NCBI GenBank assembly: GCA_035048495.1
Contig: CM068552.1
Location: 29,390,154-29,454,153 of the forward strand
Source: Euptelea pleiosperma
Lineage: Eukaryota; Streptophyta; Magnoliopsida; Ranunculales; Eupteleaceae
Length of the DNA stretch: 64,000 nt
Reading direction: 5' to 3'
Made by a program: the position numbers and the translations under genes. Positions 53,160-64,000 of the stretch are shown one piece after another. Below the pieces are notes generated by a model, which saw only the letters and a program-made list of their open reading frames with translations, ran no database searches and was not told the origin of the DNA. Numbering within the stretch: position 1 is the stretch's first letter; each line of letters opens with the position of its first letter.

Positions 53160-55676
53160 ATCAACCTCCTCGAACACAGCCATAGCCAGCTGAAGAGGGA
53201 CTTTTCTCACTTTTGTTTGATTACCTTGGCATCAGGTTTCACATTTATATGGTGACTTGCAATGTATGCATCTATTCTAGGTATGTCATTCGTAGACCAA
53301 GCAAACACATCAACATTTTCTCTTAAAAAGGAAACTAATTGTACTTTCGCTTCTCAACTGAGTCCCGTGCTGACATATGTTCTTTTCCTTTTGCCTTCAC
53401 CTTCCAGGTTTACAGGTTCCACAGCTTCGATGGTCTTCTTCCCTCCACAGATCTCCTCCTTTTGGGTGGGTGGGGGGTTCTATGATTACTATTTGATGGT
53501 TGTTTCCATGACAACAACCTTATCGGCTTAGGGATCTCGGCTAGTTTCTTTGGTAATTGTCATCTAGCATTTTTGAGCTGAGCTCTAGTCTCCTCATATT
53601 GCATAAGGTCCCTTTGGTGTGAGGAACCCCATCACCTAATAGAAGGTTGAGGGTATTGTCTTCATCCCATAAGTCCACCTTCTTCCGAGAAGAGCATTGT
53701 AAGTGGAAGGGACATCCACCACTATGAACCTTGTTAGTTGGCCTAGCGGTTCCTAGTATGGCGATTTCTCCAATGGGATCTGTGACAGTCACATTGAACA
53801 CATAAATTGAAGCATTGGATGACAAGTGAGGACTTTACAATTCCCATACTGTTAAATGTTGGCTTGAATAGGATCTCTATGGAGCTTCCATTGTCCACTA
53901 GGATCCTATTAACCCAGAAATTCCCTATAGTCAAGGTGACTAGAAGGGCATCATCATGTGGGGCCATCACATTTTCTAAGTCTTTGTCCATGATCACTTT
54001 TGGATCCAACATGCTAAAGCCTACGAGCTCCATTAGCCGAGGTTCAACCGAGACGTCCATAACCTCCTGAATGTTTATCATTCACAGTACCTTCTCTTGA
54101 TTCACATTGCCGCCTCTGACATCTCCCCCATAGATCACATGGATGGCATTCTGTGGGGGCCTTCTCTCCTCCTGTTGATACGACACCATGGTATTGTCTT
54201 GTCGTCCTCTTCCAATTTAGGCAATGAATTGTGTAAGTCTTCCTTCGTTGATTTGATTCTGCACAAAATTTTTAAGGCGTAAAATTTGTTACTTAGAGTG
54301 CTCTAGGTGGCTTGAAGTAGGTTTTGTCTTTGATCTTTAGTGAGATCTCCTCGAGTGATATCATCAGAGGCATGTATTCTCGGCCTCGGAATGTCCTCCT
54401 TTCATTTGATGCATGCTTTCCTTACTCTTATCAATCCCTTTTATTGGTCCAAGAACTATATTTTTTCTTGGACTCTTTTTGTTCTCAGCTTGGCTGGCCC
54501 TAGTGTGGGCCGAGCCTCTAACTCTTTTTACCCAAACAACAGGGCATTTGTCCAAGCTCTCACTGCTTCCTTCATGAGAAAGAATTCTTCCATAATCAAA
54601 TAAGCATCCTCCAACCGGGAGGGATCGCTTATGACCAGGTATTTGTAAACCCTAGTTCCTAATAAAACTCTGATTTACATTGGCATATGCAGCGGTTCCC
54701 TCATCTAGCTTGTCTACCCGCACGACTTCCTTCTTGAACTGGGATAGGCAATCCCTCAAAGATTCCTTTTCGGCCTACTTTAGGTTGAGGAGGGCGGTCA
54801 CATTTATCATTCTTTTTTTTATCAATACAGTGCAACCTAAATACATCCTCCATATCGTCAAAAGCCTTAATGGTTGCACCCTTCTGATTGTGGAACCACG
54901 TAAGTGCACTTCCCTTCAAGCTGGATGGAAACAGCCGAAATTTCAGTCTGTCATACTACGGTGCCTCCCATAGCTCTATAGATTACTTGTAGTGCATCAT
55001 GTGTTCAATTGAATCTCACGTTCCATCAAACATTTTGAACTTGGGTTGAGTAAACTTCTTCAGGATCTCAAATTTCAGAATGTCATCCGAGAATGGAGAA
55101 GTTCTTAATAGCTTCAATGCCTCTTTTTCCACCCTTGTTGTCATCTTAGTTATCAACTCGGGCCTTTGCTCTCAATCTTGTTTACTCATCTCGGTCACCC
55201 TTTCTAATGAGATGAGGTTGTCCTCTCCTTAATGATCTTCTTTGCCCACTACTAGACCCTTGTTTGTCGAACATTCGTCTCTCTTACGACTTTTGTCTTG
55301 ATAATCGGATGAATACCTTCTCATGGCATTGAGTTAGCTTGCTAGTCGGCCAGACCTCATTTGTTCCCCCCACATTGGATGTGAGCCCTTGACACCTCCC
55401 TCACGTCTCTTTGCTCCATTTGTTGCCTCAAGAGCTCGTTCTCATGTTTTACCTCTTACATCTCCTTTCACAATTGCTCCATGCTTTCTTTCATCTCGGC
55501 TATCAAAGCCAACATCTTTGGACTAGCCTCTTCCTAGCTAGTCCTCAGTTCTCCTTCCTTGATATTTCCTCCTTGGGATGTTCTAGACGTCCCAATCCCA
55601 TTGTTCTTCTTAGGCGACATTTTTCAAACCAAAATTCTCTAAAAAATGATTTCCCACAAGTGACGCCAAAAGATAT
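53160..55676 (-). pseudogene. Gypsy gag-protease-RT remnant, minus strand
   Basis: From the 5' side, a primer-binding-like TTTTGGCGTCACTTG (55665) follows the LTR, then a Gag start at 55621 (MSPKKNNGIGTSRT...). The Gag core is at 54919-54700 (KGSALTWFHNQKGATIKAFD). A retropepsin with DNGSS is at 54081-53880 (APHDDALLVTLTIGNFWVNR, then ILVDNGSS). The start of RT is at 53350-53170 (VDVFAWSTNDIPRIDAYIAS, then NVKPDAKVIKQK). This order defines Ty3-gypsy. The element breaks off at about 53160, before the RT catalytic motif, and no 3' LTR is found nearby. Many stops make it inactive. Confidence 0.85.
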
Positions 55677-56368
55677 GGGTAAAAATCCCAACACCCCCTT
55701 GAGATATGTAGCAAGGCAGAGATGAACAGTGATTGATTCGAGATTGCACCCAAAAGCATCCCTGCACAAACCCCACATAACAAGCACAAAGAAACCAATG
55801 GGGTGTTGGCACTGGAAGAGCCTCTAATACCAAAGTCAAATAATGCAATGGATAAATAATGCTCGAATAAATTGAGGTTCTATCGTCCTTTTACTTGTAT
55901 GTTGTTACCTTGGTATATATAGACCTTCTAGTGTAACCGTTCTATGATCTTTGCCATGTTCTTGCCACGATCTTGACAGTTACCAACTCACTTACCTTGT
56001 TGCCCAAGTATCTCTAATCCATACAATTGTCACCTTACATCCGGTGTGAATTACGGAACGTGTCTCCTGGTCCGATTGGTTGAATCCGAGACAACCCTTC
56101 TCGAATTCACCACAATGTAGATTGAAGAGCTCTTGGCCAATATCTTAGATCTCAGTTATCCTTATCTGATTTATTCACACAAATGCTCTTGACAACCAAT
56201 CTTTAAGTTAGGTTCTTGGATGCTATCACTTCAATCAGTGGCCGAGAACTCCCTATCTCAATCCTCTGGATTTTTCATCAACTAGCTATCAAAAAGGCAT
56301 GTGCAGTGCGCATGCATCTCAGCATGTGCCACCAATCCACGTGGAGGGTGTAAATATTGGCACCTACA
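55676..56368 (-). mobile_element. 5' LTR of the minus-strand Gypsy element
   Basis: On the minus strand it starts TGTAGGTGCCAATATTTACA at 56368, has a TCTATATATACC box near 55915, and ends GTTGGGATTTTTACCCA at 55676, about 693 bp. It is homologous to the solo LTR at 50676-51137, which lies in the opposite orientation. Confidence 0.75.
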
Positions 56369-56529
56369 GTTGGGCAATCGATTAATGTGTCAAGTCAATT
56401 GGACAACCATTGGGTTAAGTCTGGATTGATTCAGGCCTATACATGGGTGGTTATTGATGGCAACAATTGGAGATCTATAGATTGGTTCGATGGCAACAAA
56501 GTCCCATAGTAGTCAGCAAAGGTGATGAT

Positions 56530-58233
56530 TGATATTCGCTCAAAATAGCTTATTTTAAGCACTTATCCTCTTAGGGTTGTCACATTCTCCTATGTAAAAT
56601 GTTGATTTTTATCAAAAATTCTACATAAGACTTTCTACCATTGCGTAGAATACACTTTTTAAACGAAAATAGACTATTTGCATGAATTAAACACATTTCC
56701 GAAAGTCTAGATATTAAGTCATTTTAATCAAGTCTCATACATGTTTTTTCTATCATAGAAAATCAAATCGGATGATTCTGATGGAATGCAGGCTCACTAT
56801 CAACCTCCAGAGCCGATGATCAAAGATTAAAGAGCAAGTGGGCTAGGATAAGAAGATACATGGCAGATGCGCTAGGAGAGCTAGAGAATCAGAAAATCTT
56901 GAGAGAAGATCTAGAGAGAAGGAGAGTCGAGCGCCCAGAGAAGAGACTAAGGAGATTAAAGCTTAATCAACTAACACAAGATAAAGGCTTGCTCATTTGG
57001 AAAAGTTTGTAAAAGACCAAGTCAAAGACCAGGGTTCAGGACCTACTGCTAGCATTTTCTCTTTATTTTTGTAATATTTCTCTATCCTCTCTCTAAACCC
57101 TCATTCTCTCTCTACTTTCAAATCTTAACCATCCGATCTTCTCTCTTTTCGCAATCTCTCTACCCTACAACCTACCTTGGCCAATCTTCACCATCCGATA
57201 ATCCATTTGATCATCACCATCCATTTTTACAAGCCAATCTTCCCCATCCATCTTCATCCACCCGATCATCCCATGATCAATCACGAGCGAACCTATCAAC
57301 TTGATCAACAGCCGCTATTGGTGAAAAGTCCTAATTTCAAGTGAGCCTAGATGTGGACCACGATGTGGACTTTGGGCCTTTGTCGTGGGCCAAGATGTGC
57401 CCAGTAACCAACACGAATGTAGTAGTGACACGTGAGGACAAACAAGTGGGACCCATGCAGTCTCTAAAAGTGCATCACGAATTGGAGCATGCAAGAAGAT
57501 ACAATAAATTGCTGGACTTTCCTGGAGACATTGAATGTTAAAAAAATGTTACTTGTTCAAAAAAATGGAAAGTGGGTTGGGATTTTTAAATCTTACCTTT
57601 GGTATAAAAAATTGTTTGAAATAAAAAGAGAATAATTTTTATGTTTTCAAGCAAAGAAGCAATTTTAGAAATAATGAAAGATGAAAGAGAGAATATGTTT
57701 ATATAGAAATTTTTTTTGGAAATATGGTTTTGGGGGACGTTCATTGTTTTTAAAAGGAAAAAAAGAGGACAGCTATGGGTCCACAAAAGTAAAGGTCAAC
57801 CGTTGAATTCAAAGGAGTATTCAAGGCTTTGAAATTAGAATGGGAGGACACGTCACTTAGGCTGGCACCCACGTTTTCTTCTTCAAACAGAACCCTAATC
57901 TCCCATTCAACCATCTCTCGCTCTCTCACTCAAGCCAACTCTCACCTCCTAAAATTCTAGCCGTCACTCTCCCACAACCCATCTCGTCTCTCTACTCTCA
58001 TTCTCTCATCATGGCTACAAACCTGCAACTCTACTCCTTCAGCACGCACCAGCAGCCATCCACCAATCTAAGTGTTTCAAACTTGCTGAACCATCCTCAG
58101 CCTGCACCATCGTTCTCTTCTCAATCGTCGGAGGAGTTGCAGACATACAACTTCTGGGAACCAGCAGCCATTTCACCAGTAAGCCATTGAAACCAGCACC
58201 TCCTCTTGATTTCCATCTCCTTCTCCTCGCTAC
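56530..58233 (+). mobile_element. Long Gypsy-type LTR, plus-strand copy
   Basis: From TGATATTCGCT at 56530 the sequence matches, on the opposite strand, the region going down from 62887: TTCTCCTATGTAAAA, TTTTAATCAAGTCTCAT, GACCAGGGTTC-type and CCATCCGATCTTC-type stretches. A leader-like CT-rich part (57890-58010) with AACCCTAATCTCCC corresponds to the same position in the other copy. It is interrupted at 58233 by a Copia fragment and seems to resume at 59209. Its right end is not defined. Confidence 0.6.
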
Positions 58234-59208
58234 AACATGCTCAAATTTTTCAGGCGAACTTCTCAAAATTTTCTCAACAATTTTTCTATCTTGAATACTA
58301 TCTCCATAGCTTCTAATTTGATTAATAATACTAGAGACTCTAGAAAAGAAGACTTGAATTGATTCATTATCTTTCATGAGCAAATTATCAAATTCTCTCC
58401 ATAGAGATTGCAGTTTAATAGAGATTACCTTTTGTGATCCTTGAAATTCCTCCTTCAAGATATCCCATGTTTCTTTTGACTTTGTTGAAGCCAAAATTCT
58501 TGGAAAGATGGTTTTACTTACCCCTTGTTGGATGAAAAGTAAGGCTTTTGCATCTCTCTTCTTATTCTCCTTATACTCCTTTTGCTTTGCTTGACTCCAT
58601 GTTGCAAGGTCTTCTGTAGATTCAGGTACATTATAGCCATCTTCTACAAGCTCCCACAAATCTTGTGAGATGAAGAGAGTCTTCATTTGAAGGCTCCAAT
58701 AGTCATAGCTTTCACCATTAAAGATAGGGATTAAGTTTTGAGCATAATTGAATCCACAAGGATTTGGTTTTGGTGCCATGGTATGGACTGAATGGATAGT
58801 TGGATGGACTTAGAAAAAAGATGGCTCTGATACCAAATTTGTTGGAGCAAACGGAAGATATGGTAGGCCTTGTTGTAGGTTATGGAGATGAGAAGTTTTT
58901 TGGAGGCTTAGTATGGAGTCTCAAGAGCTTTGTTTTTATACAACTTCTATGAACAATTATAATACATGACCTATTTATAGGTCTTTAAAGAACATTCTAG
59001 ACCATAGATATTTCTAGATTTTGGACATATTCTAGAGAGACTAGACTTTTCCATAGATTCTAGACCTTTCTAGGGATATTTTCTAAGTCATAACTCTAGA
59101 TTTTCTATAGATATTTACTAGGAAGACTCTAGAAACTATCTAGATATGAAAGACTCTAGAAACTATCTAGCCACTTCTAAAATTACAAATTACATATTAT
59201 TTTCAACA
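58234..59208 (-). mobile_element. Truncated Copia insertion (5' LTR plus partial gag) with 5-bp flanks
   Basis: On the minus strand: a 369-bp LTR (59208-58840) starting TGTTGAAAATAATATG and ending TTTGCTCCAACA, a primer-binding site (TGGTATCAGAGCC) and a Gag frame from 58779. Gag reads PCGFNYAQNLIPIFNGESYD, DLWELVEDGYNVPESTEDLA and SIKLQSLWREFDNLLMKDN; its UBN2-type part is cut at about 58234. The direct repeat GCTAC flanks the unit at 58229-58233 and 59209-59213. Past 58234 the Gag frame runs on into unrelated LTR sequence. Confidence 0.8.
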
Positions 59209-59479
59209 GCTACTGCCACCACCTGCAACTCATTTTTATGGCCTACAGCATTTGCACCTGCAAAGTGGTGCCTCCAACTTATTCTCCTTGTTGTTGTGTG
59301 TGTCCTCATGGCTTGGGCAACCTCCTTTACCTCCACGTGACAGGTTGCTCCTCCAACCAACAATACAGCAGAAGTTCTCATCCACTGAGGCCGTGTTGTA
59401 CTATAAAACCCAGAGAAATTATTATCGTCAGATTGAATCTCTTAGAATTAGATTCTTGAGATCCGAGCCTTAGGGAGAG

Positions 59480-59830
59480 TGCCAACATTTCAAACACACC
59501 AACGCAGGTACTTGGTCGAACCTGATCGACCTATGTATGTGCAAGAGACCCAAATAATACATTTTCCTTTGCGTTTAAAACCAAAATAGAAGCAAATAGT
59601 CGTATCTGACAAATCTACTCGAATACTAGTCAAACAAAGGCCACCATGACATCCAGCTCGTCAAATTATCTTAGGGGAACCTGCCTTGTATTTCTACCTG
59701 TGCGCGAATCGCACATCTTTGTGGCCCACGTACACCAATGGGGAAGGTTGCTAGACATGTTTCGGTACAACGCTGTTACGCCCTATTGTTTCCAAGGATA
59801 ACTTGGAGACAAAGGAAACCTTTTGTAAAG
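59480..59830. other. Unassigned stretch
   Basis: No motif is recognised. It separates the two opposed long Gypsy LTR copies. Confidence 0.25.
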
Positions 59831-62800
59831 AGCATGATAGTAAGGTTTTTTTTCGCGTCGTTGGTTACGAAAACCCTAGAATCAACAAGATTTATAATTT
59901 ATCCGAGATTTTCTGCAAAATTAAGCTATGCTTTGCACGGTGGAAGTATGTCGGATGTCGATCCGCACTCGGGGTTAGCTTGCACAATTCAATGACATAA
60001 AAAGACGGATTTTAACGAGAAATTTGAGGAGATAATTGATGGAGGGGGTGAGAATGGCGAAGCGAAGTAAGACATGCTTGATTTAATTTTAGAAAGAGAG
60101 CCATCCACTAATCTCATGAGAAAATTAACAATACATTGGATCAAATTCAATCAAGGAAAGCTAAACGAAACTTCTGCATAAATAAGACCATTATTTTTTT
60201 TACAATGCTCAAAGTAAAAATACTACAAGGATTAAAGCAAAGTAAAAGAAACTAGAGAAAGGATAGAATCTAGAGAGAGAAACTAAGGAGAGAGAAAATA
60301 ATTCTAGAGATAGAGAGAGAAACTAAAGGGTTTTAGAGAGAAAGAAGAAGAGAATAGGAGATCTAGAGAGAGAGTTAGAGAGAGAAAATTTTAGAAAGAC
60401 CTAGAGAGAGAAACTATGAGAGAGACTCACCTTGAGATCTTACCTAGCATGGGGTCTGCCCATGGATCTGCCATTGAGTGGAGAATGAAGTATGGGAGAG
60501 GCTGGTGGTGTAGCAAACAGGCGGCAGCGATCGACACGTGGAGAGAATGAAGAGAATCAAGAACAACGATCCTCCTTTCTCTTCTTCTTCCCTCTTTTTC
60601 TCCTTTTTATTTTTCTATTTTCCCCCCTTTTTTTTTTTTTTTTTTGGAGAATGGGGTTCGGCTTAGGAGAGAGAAAAGGGAGAGAAGAGAGGGGCGGTGC
60701 TTGGTACAGGCCAAGGTTACCCGTCCGGTCGTGCAAGAGGGGGAGGAGCGAGCTGCTGCTGCTATTGGTTGCTCAAGGGGCAACGTCGAGATGAGGAGGA
60801 GCCAGCAAATCGTTGTGGAAGGGAGAACGAAAGTGCAGCAGCGATGGTGGATCTGGCTGCATGTTGCAGCGGCAAAGAATGCCGGAGAAAATGGTGGTGG
60901 AGACGGCGTCGAAGATGAAGACCGGTGCTGGTTCCCTCCTCGTCTTCTTCTCTTTTCTTCCTTTTCTTTTTGCTATTTCATTTTTTTTTTTGAAAGGAAG
61001 ATGAGCAAGGAGAGAAGTGAGGACGGTTTTAGTTTTGGGAATGGAGGGGAGTGTGAATGGGTTGCTAGTGTGCCTTCAACGGTGAAGATACAAATCTGGG
61101 GGCGGTGATAATGGTGGAGACGATCATGCTTCAGCAGGTGGAGACGTTGGCTGTGAGAGGGATAGATGATAGGAGTTGCAGCACGTCATGGCAGCTACCA
61201 TTGAACGGTGATCTCCAATGGTGGAGATCGTGGTGTCAATGAGGTGCACAGCAGAACCATGAACACCACAGGGTGATGAAGCCGTTCAAAGAAGGGGAAA
61301 CCAATCCGGCTAGAAGAGTTCTGGATTTCAGATCCACATTTTCAGCAGCATGGAGGCGTGGGGGATAAAAGATCCAGCAGGTGGGTGAAGAGAAAAGGAG
61401 GTGAGAGGGATGGTATTGGTAGATGGAGGAGGTGGCAATGGAGAGGGGCTGTAAAGGTGGGTTGTTGCCGGAGTTGCAGCAATGTTGGTTTCCGGCGATC
61501 AAAAATAACAAAACTTCAATTCTTTTTAACGGTTTTCACTGTTCTAAAAGGAGGATGATCAGTTGCTACTGGGTTGCAGCAGCTTTGGAGGATGAACAGC
61601 AGTAGGGGATGCTGCAAATGGGCTCATGAACGGCCGGAGTTGCAGGCGCAACTCCGATGAGGGTGGTGGTAAAAAGAAGAAGAAGGAGATGAAAAAAAAT
61701 GAAGAAAACGAAGAGGAGAAGATGAGAAGGAGGGGGGGATGAAGGAGAATGGAATGAGGGGAAGGAGAGAAGGAGAAGGGGTTCGGAAATTAGGGTTTCG
61801 AGCCCTCTCTTCTCCCCTTTTAAAGCTCCCTAGTTTCCATTAATGGAAATTAGGGATTTTTTGAAATAAATTTTTTATTTTTATTTTTTTAAGTAAAACC
61901 TTACTTTTCTTTGGGGAATTTCCCCATTTAGTGGACCCCCCTTTTTTATTTAAAAATAATTAATTTAGAGCGTTTGAAAATCGCGAGGTCCACTAAATGG
62001 TTGGGCCACGGGTCGATGATGATGGGCCTGGCTACTGGTCCACAGGGATTGATGATGTCCATCGTCTCACAAGATGATGTGATAGACAATTAGATGAAGA
62101 TCGGATGGATGGTGACTTGATTGGGACCCAGATTGGTAGATCGACGGATCTAGAGAGATCCAACGGTCCGGTAGAAGATCCAACAGTCCGATTGAAGATC
62201 CAACGGTCAGAAAGCTAAGGAAGATGAGATTGAGCCAACGGACAGGAGTTCTGGGGTTAGGTCAGTAGATCCGAGGACCGAGAGATGAAGAGAGAGAGAA
62301 TAAGGAGAGATAAGATAGAAAATTAGGGGGAGGAGATAGAAAATATCAGAAAATGGAGATAAAAGCATTGGTAGAGGGTCTGGAACCTTGGTCTTCACTG
62401 TGACCATCCTCACACTTCTCCAGTAGAGTAGATCATCATTCCTTGCTGACTCATGTGGCTTTCAATGCTTTGGTCCGTCTCTTGGTTATTGGCTCTCCTG
62501 CTCTCTTCGTTCTTTGGGCCGACTTTTTGGTCCTCTTATTCAGCCCATATTTGGCCCATATCTTCTAGTCATAGCCTGTGGCTCTTCAAGCTTTGCTATT
62601 AGGCTTCTGTGGTTGATCGTGGGCCCGCAAGTCTCGAGAATAGCCCGATCGAGTTTTCTGCAAGAGAAAAGCACGTAATGAGACTTTGATCATAACGTCT
62701 TTATACCTAGATTTCCATAAATGCGTTTAATGCATGCAAATATACCATTTTGTCCAGAAAAGTGTGTTCTGCGCAATAAAATAGACTCTTACGTAGAAAA

Positions 62801-62887
62801 GTGGATAATTAGAGCAGTTTTACGTAGGAGAATGTGATAACGCTTATAAGATAACAGTGGAAAATATGCACTTTTAAGCGAATATCA
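59830..62887 (-). mobile_element. Long Gypsy-type LTR, minus-strand copy (about 3 kb)
   Basis: On the minus strand it starts TGATATTCGCTTAAAAGTGC at 62887, includes TTCTCCTACGTAAAACTGC, a repeated GATCCAACGG(T/A)C block near 62160-62210 and a GCTTTAAAAGGGGAG box near 61820, and continues through a CT-rich leader. The part at 60440-59830 matches 27790-27012. There is no open polyprotein. Low-complexity runs include a T16 tract at 60628. The exact end is uncertain, and a length near 3 kb for one LTR is an inference. Confidence 0.5.
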
Positions 62888-63066
62888 GAGCACGTGGAGG
62901 AGATCATCTTTTCCATGTGTGACATCACACTCATCACCTTGTTTTATATATGTACACTTAATAAATAAATAAAAAATCAATCAAACTCAAGAGAGCTTGA
63001 AGGAGAAGCCAAGGTAAAAGAAGAGAAAAAGGGGGAGATCAAACCACAATCTCGTTAGATTAGAAA

Positions 63067-63093
63067 TGGGAGAGAGAGAGAGAGAGAGAGAGA
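63067..63093. repeat. (GA)n microsatellite
   Basis: About 13 GA units lie between the long Gypsy LTR and the plus-strand Copia copy. Confidence 0.9.
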
Positions 63094-63215
63094 ATGGAGG
63101 GGTTTTGCTGGTTCGATAAGGATGAAACCAATGAGGGATTTCAGTCCAAAAAAGTCCCAGGTATGTGGTTTAAGTTCTAAGTGATTTATTCTCCCTTAAA
63201 ATTTTAAGTTTTCTT

Positions 63216-64000
63216 TGTTGAAAATAATATGTAATTTGTAATTTTAGAAGTGGCTAGATAGTTTCTAGAGTCTACCATATCTAGATAGTTTCTAGAGTCT
63301 TCCTAGTAAATATCTATAAAAACTCTAGAGTTATGACTTAGAAAATATCCATGGAAAAGTCTAGAATCTATGGAATAGTCTAGTATCTCTAGAATGTCCA
63401 AAATCTAAAAATATCTATGGTCTAGAATGTTCTTTAAAGACCTATAAATAAGTCATGCATTGTAATTGTTCATAGAAGTTGTATATAAAAAATAAAGCTC
63501 TTGAGACTCCATACTAAGCCTCTAAAACCCTCTTCTCTCCATAACCTACAACAAGGCCTACCATATCTTCCGTTTGCTCCAACAAATTTGGTATCAGAGC
63601 CATCCTTTTTCTAAGTCCATCCAACTATCCATTCAGTCCATACCATGGCAACAAACCAAAATCCTTGTGGATTCAATTATGCTCAAAACTTAATCCCTAT
63701 CTTTGATGGTAAAAGCTATGACTATTGGAGCCTCGAAATGAAGACTCTCTTCATCTCACAAGATTTGTGGGAGCTTGTAGAAGATGGCTATAATGTACCT
63801 GAATCTACAGAAGACCTTGCAACATGGAGTCAAGCAAAGCAAAAGGAGTATAAGGAGAATAAGAAGAGAGATGCAAAAACCTTACTTTTCATCCAATAAG
63901 GGATAAGTAAGACCATCTTTCCAAAAATTTTGGCTTCAACAAAATCAAAAGAAGCATGAGATATCTTGAAGGAGGAATTTCAATGATCACAAAAGATAAT
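63216..64000 (+). mobile_element. Copia element, plus strand, cut by the window end
   Basis: A 369-bp LTR (63216-63584) has the same termini and length as the minus-strand copy at 58840-59208. It is followed by TGGTATCAGAGCC (63589) and a Gag frame from 63645 (PCGFNYAQNLIPIFDGKSYD, DLWELVEDGYNVPESTEDLA). The frame has a TAA at 63897 where the other copy reads a Gln codon, and further changes follow. This copy cannot make full Gag by itself. The remainder lies outside the window. Confidence 0.85.

Noticed and set aside
58011..59462. Possible two-exon host gene (ATG at 58011, donor at 58179, second part ending QIESLRIRFLRSEP) interrupted by the Copia fragment
   Set aside because: The position corresponds to the leader part of the long Gypsy-type LTR. 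The opposite-strand copy at 60-62 kb has the same layout there (CT-rich leader, then text rich in CTGCAACTCC) without the frame. No protein family is recognised.
60492..61605. Several overlapping frames of 60-154 residues, Arg/Gly-rich
   Set aside because: They fall in the purine-rich, stop-poor leader of the long Gypsy LTR (minus strand). No domain or conserved start is seen.

Overview
This is a 64 kb piece of a flowering-plant nuclear genome. It is AT-rich, has spliced genes with plant-type introns, and carries Copia, Gypsy, L1-like and RTE-like LINEs, Mutator-like and hAT-like elements and many foldback MITEs. The species cannot be fixed from the sequence. Two host genes look intact. One is an ATXR5/ATXR6-type histone H3K27 monomethyltransferase on the minus strand (11870-14757), with six exons that join in frame: PHD finger, PCNA-binding motif and SET domain. 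The other is an ankyrin-repeat/PGG membrane protein of the ITN1/ACD6 class, also on the minus strand. Its six downstream exons (31562-35039) join in frame, and a seventh exon with a Copia-Gag-like domain (44570-44942) fits them in phase across an intron of about 9.5 kb.

Left part (1-11.8 kb): a decayed Copia element (660-2570), a cluster of foldback MITEs (2.87-4.1, 4.5-4.8, 5.26-5.43 and 10.35-10.66 kb), and a region of about 3 kb with inverted ends (6.11-9.08 kb). That region holds a triplicated tandem repeat, a probable captured FAF-like gene fragment and a 5'-truncated LINE. Two tRNA-derived SINEs and a tandem duplication follow. Then come the ATXR5/6 gene, whose intron 2 houses an RTE LINE remnant, two long-arm palindromic MITEs, and a decayed Mutator-like locus with a plant mobile domain (PMD) gene facing MuDR transposase remnants (16.4-19.1 kb). 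Next is a minisatellite block flanking a 14-residue coiled-coil repeat (19.3-20.2 kb), then a minus-strand non-autonomous LTR element (20.8-24.6 kb).

Middle part (26-45 kb): a 3' remnant of an ankyrin-PGG paralogue, an L1-like LINE with RT, zf-RVT and RNase H domains, and the ankyrin-PGG gene. The gene's proposed first intron contains a TRIM-like element, Gypsy protease remains, and an ABCG/PDR transporter pseudogene. That pseudogene is split by a full-length Copia element with two 592-bp LTRs (37058-42333). The intron also holds several MITEs and a roughly 60-bp LINE tail insertion with a perfect 12-bp target-site duplication.

Right part (44-64 kb): TAACGG-rich hAT-like MITEs, Gypsy ends, a non-autonomous LTR element (48.5-50.0 kb), repeated units with a GTGCC/GGCAC core, and a minus-strand Gypsy element with gag, protease and the start of RT (53.2-56.4 kb). 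Two copies of a very long Gypsy-type LTR sit head to head (56.5 and 62.9 kb), together with two copies of one Copia family in opposite orientation. I see no new defence or biosynthetic system. The most notable structures are the proposed Gag-ankyrin-PGG gene with its transposon-filled intron and the nested insertions that can be dated by order.
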